A DNA stretch of 64,000 nt, from positions 310,001 to 374,000 of the forward strand of contig JAEQBH010002851.1 in assembly GCA_016808115.1 (NCBI GenBank), in the 5' to 3' direction. This stretch comes from Tetrastigma voinierianum. Lineage: Eukaryota; Streptophyta; Magnoliopsida; Vitales; Vitaceae. A model generated the notes under the pieces. The model had not been told where the DNA came from and searched no databases. It worked only from the letters and a program-made list of their open reading frames with translations. Made by a program: the position numbers and the translations under genes. Numbering within the stretch: the stretch's first letter is position 1; every line of letters starts with the position of its first letter. Positions 1 to 10,149 of this stretch are shown one piece after another.

Positions 1-1912
1 CTCACGGTTATGCCTCTGTTTAGTATTGCTATAGTGTTTTGGCCATAAGTTGAGTTCACTCATCCAAATTGAGTGATTCTGTGGTGAAATAGACTCTCTA
101 GATGAATAATGTAATTTGAAGGAAGTGTGCAAATTGTAACCCCAAAAGTGCCTTTAAATTTGCCAAAGTGAGCTATGTGTAAGAACAGTCTGATCTCGTT
201 TGAAATCGTAGCTGGCGTGTGGGTAAAATGCAATAACTTTGAGTTTTGGTATCCAAATTGGATGATTCCAGTTTGAGAAGAACTCCTGTAACTATAGCTT
301 CAAATGAGTAGAAAGAACCATTACTAATTTACAGCTTAAAACCCCCGAAATTTTGAATAACAAGAGTAATCGAGCGAGCCGGGCATACCGACTCACTGGC
401 ATTAAAATGTCGTAATCCCTTGAGCTTTGATGATCCAAATGAGATGATTCTAATTCTAATAAAAATAGACTCATAGAACTAAAATTTTCTCAAGGAAGCA
501 TGAGCAAATTATGGATCATGTCCCTTAAAATTGTTCAAGTGAAGAGGTATCTGCAGACATAAACCTCCACCAAAACCTGCTAGAATAACCTACTAATATG
601 TGATTGTCATTGTATTTGAAGGGTCGACGAGAGGAAAGTTCATGATTAAGTCGAGGATTCCGAAGATCTGAATCAAATCGACGGTTTTGGTTTGTTATAT
701 CTTCTTATTCTCGCTTTCAAGATTTGAACTATTTGTTCTAAAATGCATAAGAATGAATATTGAATTGTTTTAATTGGATTTGAAGAAATTGATTGTGAAA
801 TGTTTGCAAATGAAAATTGCATGAGTATTGAAAATGAACCGTTTATACAAAGTGTACATATTGTACTCGTATAAGCTGTTATAAAAGATTTGAATGCCCT
901 TAATTGAATGTTAACCGTTTAGTTCAGATGTATGATGACGGTGATACCAATAGGGTCAAAATAGCAAAGCATCGCGAACGATTGTATTGATGTCACTCCG
1001 ATCAGCAAACTTAGCGGGACTATATCGGGTAGTGTTCACTAATTGATTTTTTTATAACTTCACAAGAGCTCCAACGGGACCTTACTGGTTATAAAACCGT
1101 TTTTATACCGTCTCGTAGCTCAATGACGTGCCGGTGATTCGAGTTATCCTCGTATATCGAAAAACATATGTTAAATTTGTTAAGGCAGTAACCAAAATTG
1201 AATCGACGGAGATTGTGACAAATTGGAATTGAAAAGCATGATTACGAATTGAAATGAAAAGAGTATTGTGAAATGCATGATTTGATTATCAATGACTTAT
1301 TGCATATGAAGTGTAATTTCGGATTTGATCAATGAACCATAAATGATTGTATATGAAATAAGTATATGTATTGTAATACATTGATCATCCAAAAAGATTC
1401 AAAGTTTGTTTAGTAAACTCGCATGATTTGATTTAAATCAAACCGAGAATGGAATTCAGATAGAACCACTAAGCATGAAAATGTGTTTAGCGTGTAGTTT
1501 CATCTATGCGTAGGTACTGATTGAATAGGAGCGAAAAGCAAGATCGAGGAGCGTCGAGTCATTAAGAAAGAATGGCTGAGTATGTTCAAGATAGTATCTA
1601 CCCCATATCTCTTTCTGAACATTGATATTTTGTAAAAACTATTTCAACTCTGAATATCTATTTTGTAAATCATTTGAAAAGGCTTGATATACCTTTATAA
1701 TAATTGTACTTTTGCATGAATGAAATGAAATGGGCTTACCCCTTTAAAAACGCTTCTACATATTTGAAAAGGATTTTATGCCAACTGAAGTGTAACGCTA
1801 CGACGTGTTTTTGATAAATGATTTTGATAAGGTGATTGAGTGACATTAGAGCAACCCGGACTCGGTTCGGACTCACCAAACGGGTCGGGCCGGGAAAGGG
1901 GTGCTACTTAGC
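1..1912 (+). repeat. Partial LTR of Ty3/gypsy chromovirus family A, plus orientation
   Basis: The whole stretch is the reverse complement of the LTRs at 14284-17309 and 20157-22599. The first ~90 bases mirror about 16190-16290, and the last ~80 (the AGAGCAACCCGGACTCGG area) mirror about 20170-20250. The LTR starts outside the window, so its 5' part is missing. Similarity stops near 1912, where unrelated gypsy 3'-internal sequence begins without a recognisable TGACA end or target duplication. This looks like a truncated or recombined copy. No coding capacity is visible. Confidence 0.8.
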
Positions 1913-2923
1913 TTAGTTATCCTCTTTGTGTGTCAAGAAGCTATTTCTCAAGGAATCTATCACACACATGCTTTTGATCTCCCTTGTATACCTTGGTTCT
2001 GAACCCTTTGCCTTGAATTCATCTAACCTTGGGGAATTATAACCACCTAAGTGGTGGGACACCTACTCAAAAGAAGATTTCCATTGAGCCCCAACTAAAA
2101 AGAGAAAAATACAAAAATATTAAAAAAAAGGTGAAAAAAAATAAGGATAAAAAGAAAATATAAAGAAAAAGGTCAAAATTAGGTATATGAATAAGAATAA
2201 GTGGGATCATCCAATTGGAATCCCAGGAACAGTCTGAGGGTCCTTTCAAAGTCTAATGCCCTAAGCCAACTGGTCAAGAATCATTGACTTCACTACCCGC
2301 TACATGGGATAGAAGATGGATCTTTCCCATAGCCTAGGGCCTTTGAGTTTGGTTAAGTGTTCGGGGAGAAGTTCGAGGGAAACTAAATGCCCTGCATTCT
2401 TAACTAACTAGTGAGTCTCCAATGGATCCCCTCACTATAGGACACTTATCTTAAAAAACTTCTAGGCACTCCGGTTTTCATTTTTGTGTATTTGTGTCAT
2501 TTTGTTATAGGTATTTTGGTATGAATAAAAGGGGTGCGTTCTTATCCTTTCTTAGTTAGCTTCTTCCAAAAAGGTGAGTTGAGCATCAGTTTGGGGGTAC
2601 TAGGATCTTGCTATATAATGAAGATCATACTATATCCCATAGTTAGAGCCCTTAGGAAAAGTCATTGAGGACCTAGGGGGGTTGATTTTCTTTGCTCGCC
2701 CTACTTGGCTTTGCCACGTTCTTTAGAGAGTTTAACAGTCTAAGGATCCCAAATTTTGGTTGAAAAGGCCAATATTGCAAATTAGTGTTCATGTTGATCC
2801 TTCTTTTTGGCATCATGTTACCATACTCATCTCATTGGTGTTAGTTCGTGTCATTTTCAGTCTGTTTATTATGTCTTAAGTCAGTCTCTTGCTTAGGGAC
2901 AAGCAAGAAGCTAAGTTTGGGGG
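1913..2923 (+). other. Non-coding 3' internal region of an Athila/Tat-like gypsy element
   Basis: No convincing ORF is present. The stretch is A-rich around 2090-2190. It ends in a phrase typical of the post-pol spacer of Athila/Tat elements, 'CTTAGGGACAAGCAAGAAG', immediately before a G-rich polypurine tract. Together with the LTR-like sequence that follows, I read it as the last ~1 kb of a plus-strand element whose gag-pol has been lost. The left edge at ~1912 is a sharp junction with the chromovirus LTR fragment. Family assignment is by recollection of this element class and is moderately secure. Confidence 0.5.
2913..2923 (+). promoter_or_regulatory. Polypurine tract (plus-strand priming site)
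   Basis: The run AAGTTTGGGGG directly precedes TGTGATGAATGTCC, the presumed LTR start. G-rich tracts of this form before TG are the plus-strand primer sites of Athila/Tat-type gypsy elements. Confidence 0.6.
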
Positions 2924-4080
2924 TGTGATGAATGTCCAAAAACACTCATTACGTACTAGGGTTTTGGTATGTTTTAGACCTTTTCTCTTCATACACTATT
3001 GTGTAGTTCCATTTTGCATTGTAGCTCAAATTGAGGCATTTTGGAGGCTAAAAGTGGGAAGAATCAAGATCCTACATCCTAACGGCCGCATCGTCATGGC
3101 CTGCCATGGGGTCCAAATTTAGTTTGGCATTCGGGAGTGCTCTTTTTCGAGGGTTTTTAAGGAAAGATGACCTAAGGAACCATGGTACATCGAGAGGTGG
3201 CTAAATGACGATGAATGAGGAGACTGATACATAGAGACGGCCATCGACCATCTGGGAGATCCCAGAATCGGAGGAAGAAGACTACACCACCTAATCTTTC
3301 AAAGATTAGAGTTCTTCTACCTTTACTCATATTTTCCGCATTTTATGATGTACACGAATTTCATTATGTTCTAAACTCAAAATCTAGGGTTTTGGTTGTG
3401 TATTAGACATGAAGCTTATTATATCTAATAGCTAGAATTCTTCCTTTTATTGTTTCATGGGATTGAACCTCTATTGATTCATGCTTGATTTTATTTGCAT
3501 ATTAATGTCTAGACAATATTAATATGGTGCGTGATTTTCTACGAGATCTAAGAAGGGAGTAGAGAATTAGACTTAGGTGAATCAACCTAATTAGCTTGGT
3601 GGCGAGAAATCATCGCACTAGGAGGCTGTAGGCTCTTTTGGGACTTAATGTAAAATCGCTAGTGCTAGTGGTCGAGCCGGTGAAGCAAGAAACCTAGTAT
3701 TAGTTAGTAGGTTACTTGACCTCAAGAGAGGCTCATAATTAAAATAGTCAAGAATCGCCTTTAAGAACTTTCCAATGAAACAATAGAATAGGATTTTGGT
3801 TCAGAAACCTTATAACCTCTTTATCTTAAGAAACCCTCAACTTGCGTAATCAAATTGTTAGTTTTACGATTTAGTAATTTAATTAAGATTTTTCTTCAGA
3901 ATCATCACAACTGTTAGTTTGGATATTAGAGAGGTAGTCTAATTTCTGGTGATTTAGCACCCTCGTTCCTCTTTATGCATCGACTGTGATGTTTAGTATA
4001 ATTGTATTACTGACAGTGTATACTTTTGAGCAAATAGGCATTAATTGCATATCTATTCACGTAATTTTAATACAAAACAT
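2924..4080 (+). repeat. Probable 3' LTR of an Athila/Tat-like element
   Basis: The LTR begins with TG straight after the polypurine tract. It contains the scattered short open frames and T-rich 5'-untranslated-like sequence usual for such LTRs. No second copy lies in the window, so the right end cannot be set by comparison; it falls somewhere between about 4010 and 4110. Short ORFs at 2889-3122 and 3215-3406 have no recognisable domain and are treated as chance frames. Confidence 0.45.
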
Positions 4081-4162
4081 AGAAAATGTATATCAGTTAT
4101 CTTAAGGTCTCATCTTTTTTGGTCTTTTTTTTCTTTTTCACACTTCCTTTTCTCTTGAGGCT

Positions 4163-4579
4163 TTTGTTGATGTTGATTGGGCTTCGTGCCTAGACTCTAG
4201 GTGTTCTGTCACTGGCTATTGTGTTTATCTTGACTATGCCCTTATCTCCTAGAAGTCCAAGAAATAGGCAATAGTTTCTCGTTCTTCCGTTGAGGCCGAA
4301 TATCGCAGTTTAGCAACTACTGTTTGTGAGCTTCAATAGTGTGCTAGCCTTCTCCTTGATTTTGGTGTTTCCTCCACTGTGCCTATCTCTCTTTAGTGTG
4401 ATAATCAGGTCGCCCTTCACATCACTAAAAATCATGTTTTCCATGAACGCACTAAGCATCTCAAAATCAATTGCCACTTGGTCCGAGATCAATACAAAGT
4501 TGGTTTTGTACTTCCTCTACATATTTCTTCTGCTGCACAATTGGTTGACATTCTTACAAAGTCTTTGACATGGCCTTGA
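4163..4579 (+). pseudogene. Ty1/copia RNase H domain relic
   Basis: Frame-1 reading from 4163 gives an almost complete copia RNase H C-terminal half. Visible landmarks are DVDWASCLDSR, SVTGYCVYL, SRSSVEAEYRSLA, CDNQVALHI, FHERTKHLKI and QLVDILTKSL, in the family's order. The catalytic acidic residues of the DxDW, EAEY and CDN motifs are kept. Four in-frame stops interrupt it, all TAG, at positions where family members have Trp or Gln. No gag, integrase or RT is seen upstream, so this is an isolated 3' fragment of pol. It begins abruptly after a T-rich stretch at 4110-4140. Confidence 0.85.
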
Positions 4580-5080
4580 TTTTCGCCGCATAGTTTCCAA
4601 GTCAGGTTTAGCTGCTAATTCCTATCCAAACTCTAGCTATGGGGTCGTGGATGGAATTATAGTCCTTATTCGAACAACCCTTTATTTTTTTCCTTTCTCC
4701 TTTCTTTTGTATTGGCCATGTGGGCCTTTGGTCGTTGTTTTGGCTTAGTTTATTTTCGGTCTCTCTTTCAACAGTCACTATTAGCTTGAGAGTATTGAAT
4801 TAAACGAAACTCATTTGATTATGATTTTCTCAACTCGAACCTTGTTTTTCCTTGTGATCTCGTCCAACCTTTAACCAATGATTCAAGCCTCATTGGCCCA
4901 CCTTGGTAGTTGGGTACGCACTAAAGGGCAAAGACTCATTCAATAAATTAAATGGACTGCTGCTTCCTAATTGATGACCTTAAATTCCACAAAATTAAAC
5001 TTCAATCAACTTTCCAAGTAAATAGAACGCTTATGCAACTTGCAAGTTTGAAATGTCAAAGAAGACCCGTGAGAGAAGCC
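4580..5080. other. Copia 3' flank and unassigned intergenic DNA
   Basis: Sequence after the RNase H relic probably covers the remainder of the copia 3' end. A weak polypurine-like GCTTGAGAGTATTG at about 4780-4795 resembles the TTGAGGGGGAGTATT tract that precedes copia LTRs. No LTR pair is present to confirm this. Nothing else recognisable. Confidence 0.3.
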
Positions 5081-5090
5081 TTCCCTCCTA

Positions 5091-5127
5091 ATATATAAAA
5101 GCAGCAAAGCTATTAGCTATATATAAA
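5091..5127 (+). promoter_or_regulatory. Two TATA-box-like motifs, possible plant core promoter
   Basis: ATATATAAAA at 5091-5100 and TATATAAAT near 5120-5128 match the plant TATA consensus. They are followed by a purine-rich AAAGGAAGGAGAAATAG leader-like stretch and an ATG at 5188. In AT-rich DNA such matches are common, so this is suggestive only. Its interest is that it precedes the sole region without obvious transposon homology. Confidence 0.3.
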
Positions 5128-5187
5128 TCATTCACAAATTAAAGGAAGGAGAAATAGGTTGAGCGAAGAGTGAAGAATAATCCCAAT

Positions 5188-5668
5188 ATGGAACACTCAT
5201 CAGATATGATCCAGTTATGCCATCCGCTCAGCGTAGGTTAATGAGAGCGAAGAGTTCCGCGCAAGGATGGGCCGCAAGACCCCCGAAATGGCACTAGATA
5301 TCGATGCCATAAATGCATTTCACTTCCACGACTACCGTCTACGGGCCGGCCCTTCAACCCTTCCACCTTCATGCACCACCAACACCACTCGAGCTAGCGA
5401 CTGACCCCATCCCCAAGCCAGCCTCGAATAACCATGACCGTAGTTTCGCGGGTTGCGGCAACGACAACGCCGAGGGACCGTTTCTACCGCAGATTTTATG
5501 ACTTCGACATCCACCCGCCCGCACCCAATCGTCGAGTATGTGCCCCACGCCCTCCACCCGATCATAAATTAATGTTTCATAAGTCATTCAATCACAGGTC
5601 TCGCGAACCGAAGTGCACTTCACGAGGTACCTGATAAAAATAATCTGTAGTTTTGATATTCATCTTGA
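5188..5668 (+). pseudogene. Broken open frames, possible upstream exons of a low-copy gene
   Basis: An ATG at 5188 opens only 17 codons. A second ATG at 5268 opens 45 codons (starting MGRKTPEMALDIDAINAF) and stops at the TGA in CTAGCGACTGA. Two further overlapping frames (5313-5501, 5434-5634) are proline- and arginine-rich with no family I recognise. The base composition is clearly richer in GC than the flanks, as exons often are. This could be degraded exons of the gene whose last exon may be 5669-6088, or unrelated sequence. No splice sites can be assigned with confidence. Confidence 0.2.
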
Positions 5669-6088
5669 AAGTGCATCTTAAGACGCTGCAACGTGTCCAC
5701 GACGACTCCACACGCCGCCTACTTTTATGGGCCTAATTTTGATACTCATTATGGTCCTTATTGGCCTGGTCATTATGGAGCTGATAGGCCTACCCATTAT
5801 GATGCTTATGAGCCTACTCATTATGGGCATTGCGGGGTACAGAATCCTTATCATTTATCAACACCACATTCTTTACCTTATTATCAATGGGCACCTGGGC
5901 ATCACGGGGTACAGTATCCTTATCATTCATCAACATCACATCCTTTACCTTATTATCAACAGTATCCTTATCATTCATCAACACCACCTTCTTATGGTGC
6001 CACGCCACCTACCTATGGTGCTCATGTTCATGGGGAACATCCTCCTGGTTTCATTCCACATAGTGCGAGCCAGCCTCTTTACTCTTAG
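5669..6088 (+). CDS. Tyr/His/Pro-rich open frame without ATG (possible last exon)
   Basis: Open from just after a TGA at 5666-5668 to a TAG at 6086-6088, about 139 codons. The only near-start codon is a GTG at 5693, so in a plant this cannot be a complete ORF; it would have to be a terminal exon or a relic. The product is dominated by Tyr, His, Pro and Ser. A THYG/THYD-type motif repeats in the first half and a PYHSSTxHxLPYYQ unit in the second. No signal peptide, membrane segment or known catalytic motif is seen. I do not recognise the family. The repeats could make the open frame fortuitous, so confidence that it is a gene is low. Confidence 0.3.
   Translation, partial: KCILRRCNVSTTTPHAAYFYGPNFDTHYGPYWPGHYGADRPTHYDAYEPTHYGHCGVQNPYHLSTPHSLPYYQWAPGHHGVQYPYHSSTSHPLPYYQQYPYHSSTPPSYGATPPTYGAHVHGEHPPGFIPHSASQPLYS
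5834..5990 (+). repeat. 72-bp (24-codon) tandem repeat inside the Tyr/His/Pro-rich frame
   Basis: GGGGTACAG begins copies at 5834 and 5906 (72-bp period). A shortened 48-bp copy starts at the ACAGTATCC of 5959. All periods are multiples of three, so the frame is preserved through 2.6 copies. Confidence 0.75.
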
Positions 6089-6384
6089 TGAAGGTCAAGG
6101 AATGGTGTTTCTAAAAGGGGGAAGAGGTTGGGAAAGATTATATTTTCCCTTGTGACAAATCTAGCCTCTGGTTGCTTGTTGGCTAATCTCTAATTAGTTT
6201 TTTCCTTTGCCGTGTACACCGGCCGACTTAAAAATATATCAAAGGTGGTGGGGTTTAAAATATTTTTAAGGGGAGCATTGTAGTACAATGGTTAGATATG
6301 TTGTTTTCAATCTCAAGTTCAGGTGATCAATTTCTATTATAAGCAATTTTTTTCAAAATTTTAGGGGGGCAATGTAGGAGGAAG
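6089..6384. other. Non-coding spacer with a weak tRNA-like segment
   Basis: No ORF. At about 6270-6290, GTAGTACAATGGTTAGATA resembles a tRNA D-arm/A-box; it is followed ~25 bp later by AAGTTCAGGTGATC, a poor B-box match. This may be a decayed tRNA-derived SINE or chance. A G-rich run (AGGGGGGCAATGTAGGAGG) at 6362-6380 directly precedes the duplicated block. Confidence 0.3.
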
Positions 6385-7197
6385 TGTTGAGTGTGCACCC
6401 AAAATCCCACACGATTGGAAATAAAGAGGATCAGTGAGCACTAATGCATGAACAATACCTGCACTAGGTCTTTGATCCAAAGTTAATAATATCATACCAA
6501 CAATGTCGATAAATGGACGTTTATTTGTTTTTGGACAATAGACATGATTTATGTTTTTATCAAAATTCAAAAGTAATATTTGAATCTCCTGTAGATTCTC
6601 CTGCAAGTAAAATTTATTAGAAATTTCCATGGATGATCTGTGATTTCGTAATAACAAAGAGATGAATTTTATCCGATATAATTGATTCCATCTTCTGCTT
6701 CACGTTTATTTGTTTATTCAAAGCTTTAAAATGATTTTTAATTAGAATTGATATATGACACAACTTGGCTATGAGCAAATTTTTTAAAGTGTTGAGTGTG
6801 CACCCAAAATCCCACATTGATTGGAAATAAAGAGGATCATGAGTTAATTAATAAGCATGAACAATACCCAGAATGAGGGTCTTTGATCCAAAGTTAATAA
6901 TATCATACCAATGTAGATAAATGGACGTTTATTTGTTTTTGGACAATAGACATGATTTATGTTTTCTATCAAAATCTTGAAAAGTAATACTTGAACTCTG
7001 TATTCTCCAGAAAATTTATTAGAAATTTCCGTGGATGATCTGTGATTTCGTAATAACAAAGAGATGAATTTTATCCGATATAATTGATTCCATCTTCTGC
7101 TTCACGTTTATTTGTTTATTCAAAGCTTTAAAATGATTTTTAATTAGAATTGATATATGACACAACTTGGCTATGAGCAAATTTTATATTTTTAAAG
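6385..7197 (+). repeat. 405-bp head-to-tail duplication, likely copia-type LTR or LTR fragment
   Basis: Two copies, 6385-6789 and 6790-7197, both start TGTTGAGTGTGCACCC and both end at CTATGAGCAAATTTT. They differ by scattered indels in the middle (around 6545-6610 versus 6955-7015). A TGTTGAGTGTG start after a purine-rich tract is typical of plant copia LTRs, but no inverted CA end, internal domain or target duplication is seen. A local tandem duplication of non-LTR DNA is therefore not excluded. Confidence 0.7.
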
Positions 7198-7206
7198 AAG
7201 AAAAAA

Positions 7207-7345
7207 ATGTTTTCGTTGAGCTTAATTTCTACATCAGAAACAATAACATACCCGTTGATTCTTAAGAACAAGTAAGCATGTTTTCGTTGAGCTTACATTT
7301 AAAACAATAAAATACGCGTTGATTCTTAAGAACAAGTAAGCCAAG
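7207..7345 (+). repeat. 71-bp tandem duplication
   Basis: ATGTTTTCGTTGAGCTTA begins copies at 7207 and 7278. Each ends in CGTTGATTCTTAAGAACAAG. A second local duplication immediately after the 405-bp one. Confidence 0.75.
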
Positions 7346-7783
7346 TTCATTGAATTCATAATTTTTAAAACACTACTTTGTTTTTGGTTGGTTATTGCCA
7401 TCTAAGAAGCACAGACACGTTTTATGGGTGAAGTGTCCATGTGTCGGATACGTGTCGACATTATCGCTTTGGTGTGTCGCTGCCTTATAAAATCAAGGGT
7501 TCAACACTGCTTGGGTCACATGGACATATTTTATAGAGTTTTTATTTTTATAATGTACCATGGGTTGACATTTACAGCATTACCCGGTCATAATTCTTAA
7601 AAAAATCATAACCTTTTCAATTTATTTTAACTATTTTCTTTCACTTTACATTCTTTCATTTCAAGAATAACAGGATATTTTTACAAAAAATATTGGTAAA
7701 ACAAAAATTATATAAAATTTGATGAAATTTTTTTTTAAATCTAAAAATGATTAAATTAAGCAAACATACATGTGTTTATAAAA

Positions 7784-8070
7784 TTAGACAAAAATAGTGA
7801 CGGAATTTTCTTCCTGAAGCACTTAGCTAGGAATCTTCCACGCTATTCAATCGAAAAATATTAATTGGTCCTCCTCGAATTACGGCACTAAAATTAGCGT
7901 TTAAAATATATAAATTAGCTGAATTTAATGCTAAAAATAGCTAGGGAAAAATTTTTCTCGTTAATTTTTTGCGACAAGCATTTTAGCTAGAGATTATTTC
8001 CGTCATAAATCCATCGCTATTCTATTTTAGCGACGGAATTTCTTCAAATTGGCTTTTTTTTTTTGTAGTG
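7784..8070 (-). mobile_element. Possible CACTA-type MITE nested in the hAT relic
   Basis: The right end is a poly-T run ending GTAGTG at 8070. On the minus strand this reads CACTACAAAAAA, the usual terminus of plant CACTA elements and their MITEs. Both flanks of the stretch carry GACGGAATTTTCTTC-like sequence (7798 and 8034), typical of short CACTA-derived MITEs. The left terminus is degenerate (TTAGACAAAAATAGTGACGG) and no 3-bp target duplication could be confirmed. Confidence 0.4.
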
Positions 8071-8112
8071 ACATAGTGGAGCACATATGGTAGTTGGTAC
8101 ACGAGTCCTCTT

Positions 8113-8330
8113 AAATGGTGGGTTGTTCATGGAACTCTCGCACCAATGCTTCAATTTATAGCATTGAAATTACTAGGATAACATTGTTCATCCTCATGTT
8201 ATGAGAGAAATTGGAGCACATATAATTTCATTCACTCTATGAAGAGAAATAAGTTGAAACTAAAAAGAGTTGAGAACTTGGTTTTTGTCCATAGCAATCT
8301 TCGACTTCTGTCAAGGAAATCTCTAAACTA
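8113..8330 (+). pseudogene. hAT transposase C-terminal dimerisation domain, relic
   Basis: Translation from 8113 gives KWWVVHGTLAPMLQFIALKL, one in-frame stop, then SSSCYERNWSTYNFIHSMKR followed by a segment ending LVFVHSNLRLLSR. This is the signature order of the plant hAT dimerisation region (WW, P-x-LQ-x-x-A, SSS-x-x-ERNWS, IH-x-x-x-RN-x-L, LV-x-x-x-x-N-x-RL). The BED zinc finger and DDE catalytic core are absent from the element. Further stops follow after 8330. The protein is non-functional. Confidence 0.88.
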
Positions 8331-10149
8331 TAATGAAGGTGAATCTAAAATGTAGGACGTTGGAAGAGATGGTTGACTCAATGGATAGAGAATGCTGGAC
8401 TTTTAAAGATTGTAGATTTTTCTCTTGATAAACTTGAATTGGAAGTCGCTTTATTTGATCCAAAAGGGAATACTAGTATTTAGTTTTAGTATTACTTATG
8501 TTAGTATTTAAATATTTGTAAGAATAATGTTTGAACACTTGTTTTTTATTTATCTAAATTGCTTTTTAAGTATAATATTTGTAAGGATAATTATTTTTGA
8601 TTATTTTATTATGTTGTGTCCTTGCCGTATCCGTGTCCTAGTTTTTTTAGAATTTTTCGTGTTTTAGTGTCCCGTCGTGTCGTATCCCTGTGACAGTGTC
8701 CGTGCTTCCTAAATTGCCATCATATATGTAACACATCGAAATATACCCTAGCAGTTTTCGGACTTGTTTATGGTATATTATAAGCTAAATATGAATTTTC
8801 AGAAATAAAATGAGAGACCCGGAAGCAATATTAGAGACAAGTGGTAAAGTGGCTTACTTCACTTGAGGACCCAAGGGTAATAAAGCCAAAAGATAATATG
8901 CCAAACTAAAATTTAGAAGAAGTTATGGGATTCAAGGCAAATGAGAAAAGATGGAATGTAAATAGAAGAGAAATAAAAATTAAGATGCAATTATGAAAAC
9001 TTAAAAGCAAAAATGGATTTTTACTTGGCCAAACATGCCTTAGCAAAACATGGAATTTAAGACCCAAAATTGGTCTCATTTTTGGGAGAACAAACCATAG
9101 GAGAGGAGAGAAAGAGAAGAAGTAGTTAAATAAGAGCAAGACACAAAGAAGAGAAGAGGTTCAAGAAGGTTGGTACAGTGAACTACAAATTTGAGTATGG
9201 ATCTTTGGTTTTGCATGATTATTATCTTACCCAAACTTAGGGTTTTGCTAGGGCTCTCCATCTTAACCCAAAAATATGGAAAGTAAGTGTGGTAAAAACC
9301 CTATATATGGCAATAAGATGGTTATAGAATCCTTCATTTTAGGTTGGATTCATGGTTAAATTGTAAGTGAACATAGGCTTAGAACAAACTCCTAATTAAC
9401 CTTTATGATTGCTGTGTATGGGTCATAACCTATATTAGAGTGGGTTTGAGAGAAATTCATGATGGATTTTTGAAATAAGATAAGTAATGAAAGAGGAATT
9501 GAGTAGAAAAGAGTTTACAAGAGATATATGGAATGGTTTTGATGTGTGTTTGAAGTGTAGAGTTAATTGGGTATCAAAATATGGAAAAATTGGTGAAAAA
9601 CACACATTCCGGTACTTCAGGACATGTACCGTACACCTTGAACTCCGTACTCAAGACACTTTGGGTTCTCGTCATTGCTGCCAAGGTGTACCTAAGACAT
9701 GTTGGACGTACCGGTACACCCTGCTCGTCAGCTTTCCCGCCCAACCGCTTTTGTATTTCGTCATAACTTATCATATTTTTATCCGATTTGAGTGATTCAA
9801 GTGGCCCTGACTTTAAGTGGCCCAAAATCTACCTCAAAGTGGGGCCAGATACGCAATTCGGTTTCACCTTGAACATAGAGTAGTCCCGGGGTTGTTCCTG
9901 ACACTGAGTTCCTAAAGGCTTCCAAATCGCGATTCCAGTCGAATAGAACCCTTAGTACCTTAGATTTAAAAGAGTATTAAAGATACAAAGTGTCAAACAT
10001 GAAGTTAGAACCCTCGGAAAAATGAGTAATGCAACCGTCCCTAATGTAATCGGTAATCACTAATGGCATTTAAAACGCCATAACTTCATTTCGATGATCC
10101 GATTGGATTGATTCCAATTTCTAAGTAAAATAGATTCATTGAGGGACAA

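Larger units (their letters stand above)
7402..8712 (+). mobile_element. hAT-superfamily DNA transposon relic with 8-bp target duplication
   Basis: The left end CTAAGAAGCACAGACAC and the reverse complement of the right end, TTAGGAAGCACGGACAC, align without gaps (14 of 17 identical). The element is flanked by ATTGCCAT at 7394-7401 and again at 8713-8720. An 8-bp duplication is the hAT hallmark, and the interior carries a hAT C-terminal dimerisation relic in plus orientation. At 1311 bp it is far shorter than an autonomous hAT, and most of the transposase is missing. The terminal regions are rich in GTGTC/GACAC repeats, as subterminal transposase sites often are. A CACTA-like insertion appears to lie inside it. 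Confidence 0.85.

Noticed and set aside
5332..5634. Arg/Pro-rich ORFs on both strands
   Set aside because: Three overlapping frames in a GC-richer patch without recognisable domains. Only described as a possible broken exon region.
7394..8721. MULE assignment from an apparent 9-bp target duplication (ATTGCCATC)
   Set aside because: Taking 8 bp makes the terminal repeats equal in length and gap-free, and the interior encodes a hAT domain. The ninth matching base is coincidental.
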